A stretch of DNA of 5,391 nucleotides. Source: Granulosicoccus sp964594905 (GTDB taxonomy: Bacteria > Pseudomonadota > Gammaproteobacteria > Granulosicoccales > Granulosicoccaceae). Of this stretch, positions 5,373-5,391 are shown in pieces. The position numbers and the translations under genes are program-made. Location of the stretch: assembly GCA_964594905.1 (NCBI GenBank), contig CAZQOI010000142.1, positions 1 to 5,391 on the forward strand. Reading direction: 5' to 3'. The notes under the pieces are model-generated. The model had not been told where the DNA came from. It was given only the letters and a program-made list of their open reading frames with translations, and searched no databases. The first letter of the stretch is position 1, and each line of letters begins with the position of its first letter.

Positions 5373-5391
5373 TTGCCTACCCTCGATCGGG

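Overview
The window looks like chromosomal DNA from a free-living Gram-negative bacterium. A marine-type gammaproteobacterium is my best guess, from protein style, moderate base composition, a Tat-exported sugar-binding protein, a lipoprotein with a clear lipobox, and a DUF6502-type gene. The lineage is an inference with low confidence. I see no tRNA, rRNA, insertion sequence, phage gene or CRISPR array.

Left part (1-2641) is a carbohydrate uptake and breakdown locus. The start of a Tat-exported ABC substrate-binding protein runs leftward out of the window. A gene-free stretch of 472 bases (261-732) follows, and then two rightward genes: a complete MalK/UgpC-type sugar ABC transporter ATPase and, 22 bases later, an amidohydrolase of the L-fuconolactonase/L-rhamnonolactonase type (COG3618). 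The permeases are not in the window and probably lie beyond base 1, downstream of the binding protein. The model is that sugar is bound in the periplasm, imported using the ATPase, oxidised to a lactone by an unseen dehydrogenase, and hydrolysed by the lactonase. The gene-free stretch holds two tandem 16-bp near-palindromes with a TGCGCA-type core, which look like LacI-family operators for the binding-protein promoter, plus other candidate repeats nearer the ATPase gene.

Middle part (2778-3593) is one rightward gene for a protein with the BtuF/FhuD-type periplasmic-binding fold but no signal peptide. An in-frame stop just upstream rules out a longer form. Its tie to the sugar locus is unclear.

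Right part (3586-5391) is a leftward two-gene operon. A DUF6502-type protein comes first and overlaps by 4 bases (ATGA) a lipoprotein gene whose product carries DUF4397-like beta domains. The lipoprotein gene meets the middle gene tail to tail with an 8-base overlap. Upstream of the operon is a perfect 16-bp palindrome next to a plausible promoter. This cytoplasmic DNA-binding-like protein plus envelope lipoprotein pair is the least understood system here and the best candidate for something undescribed.
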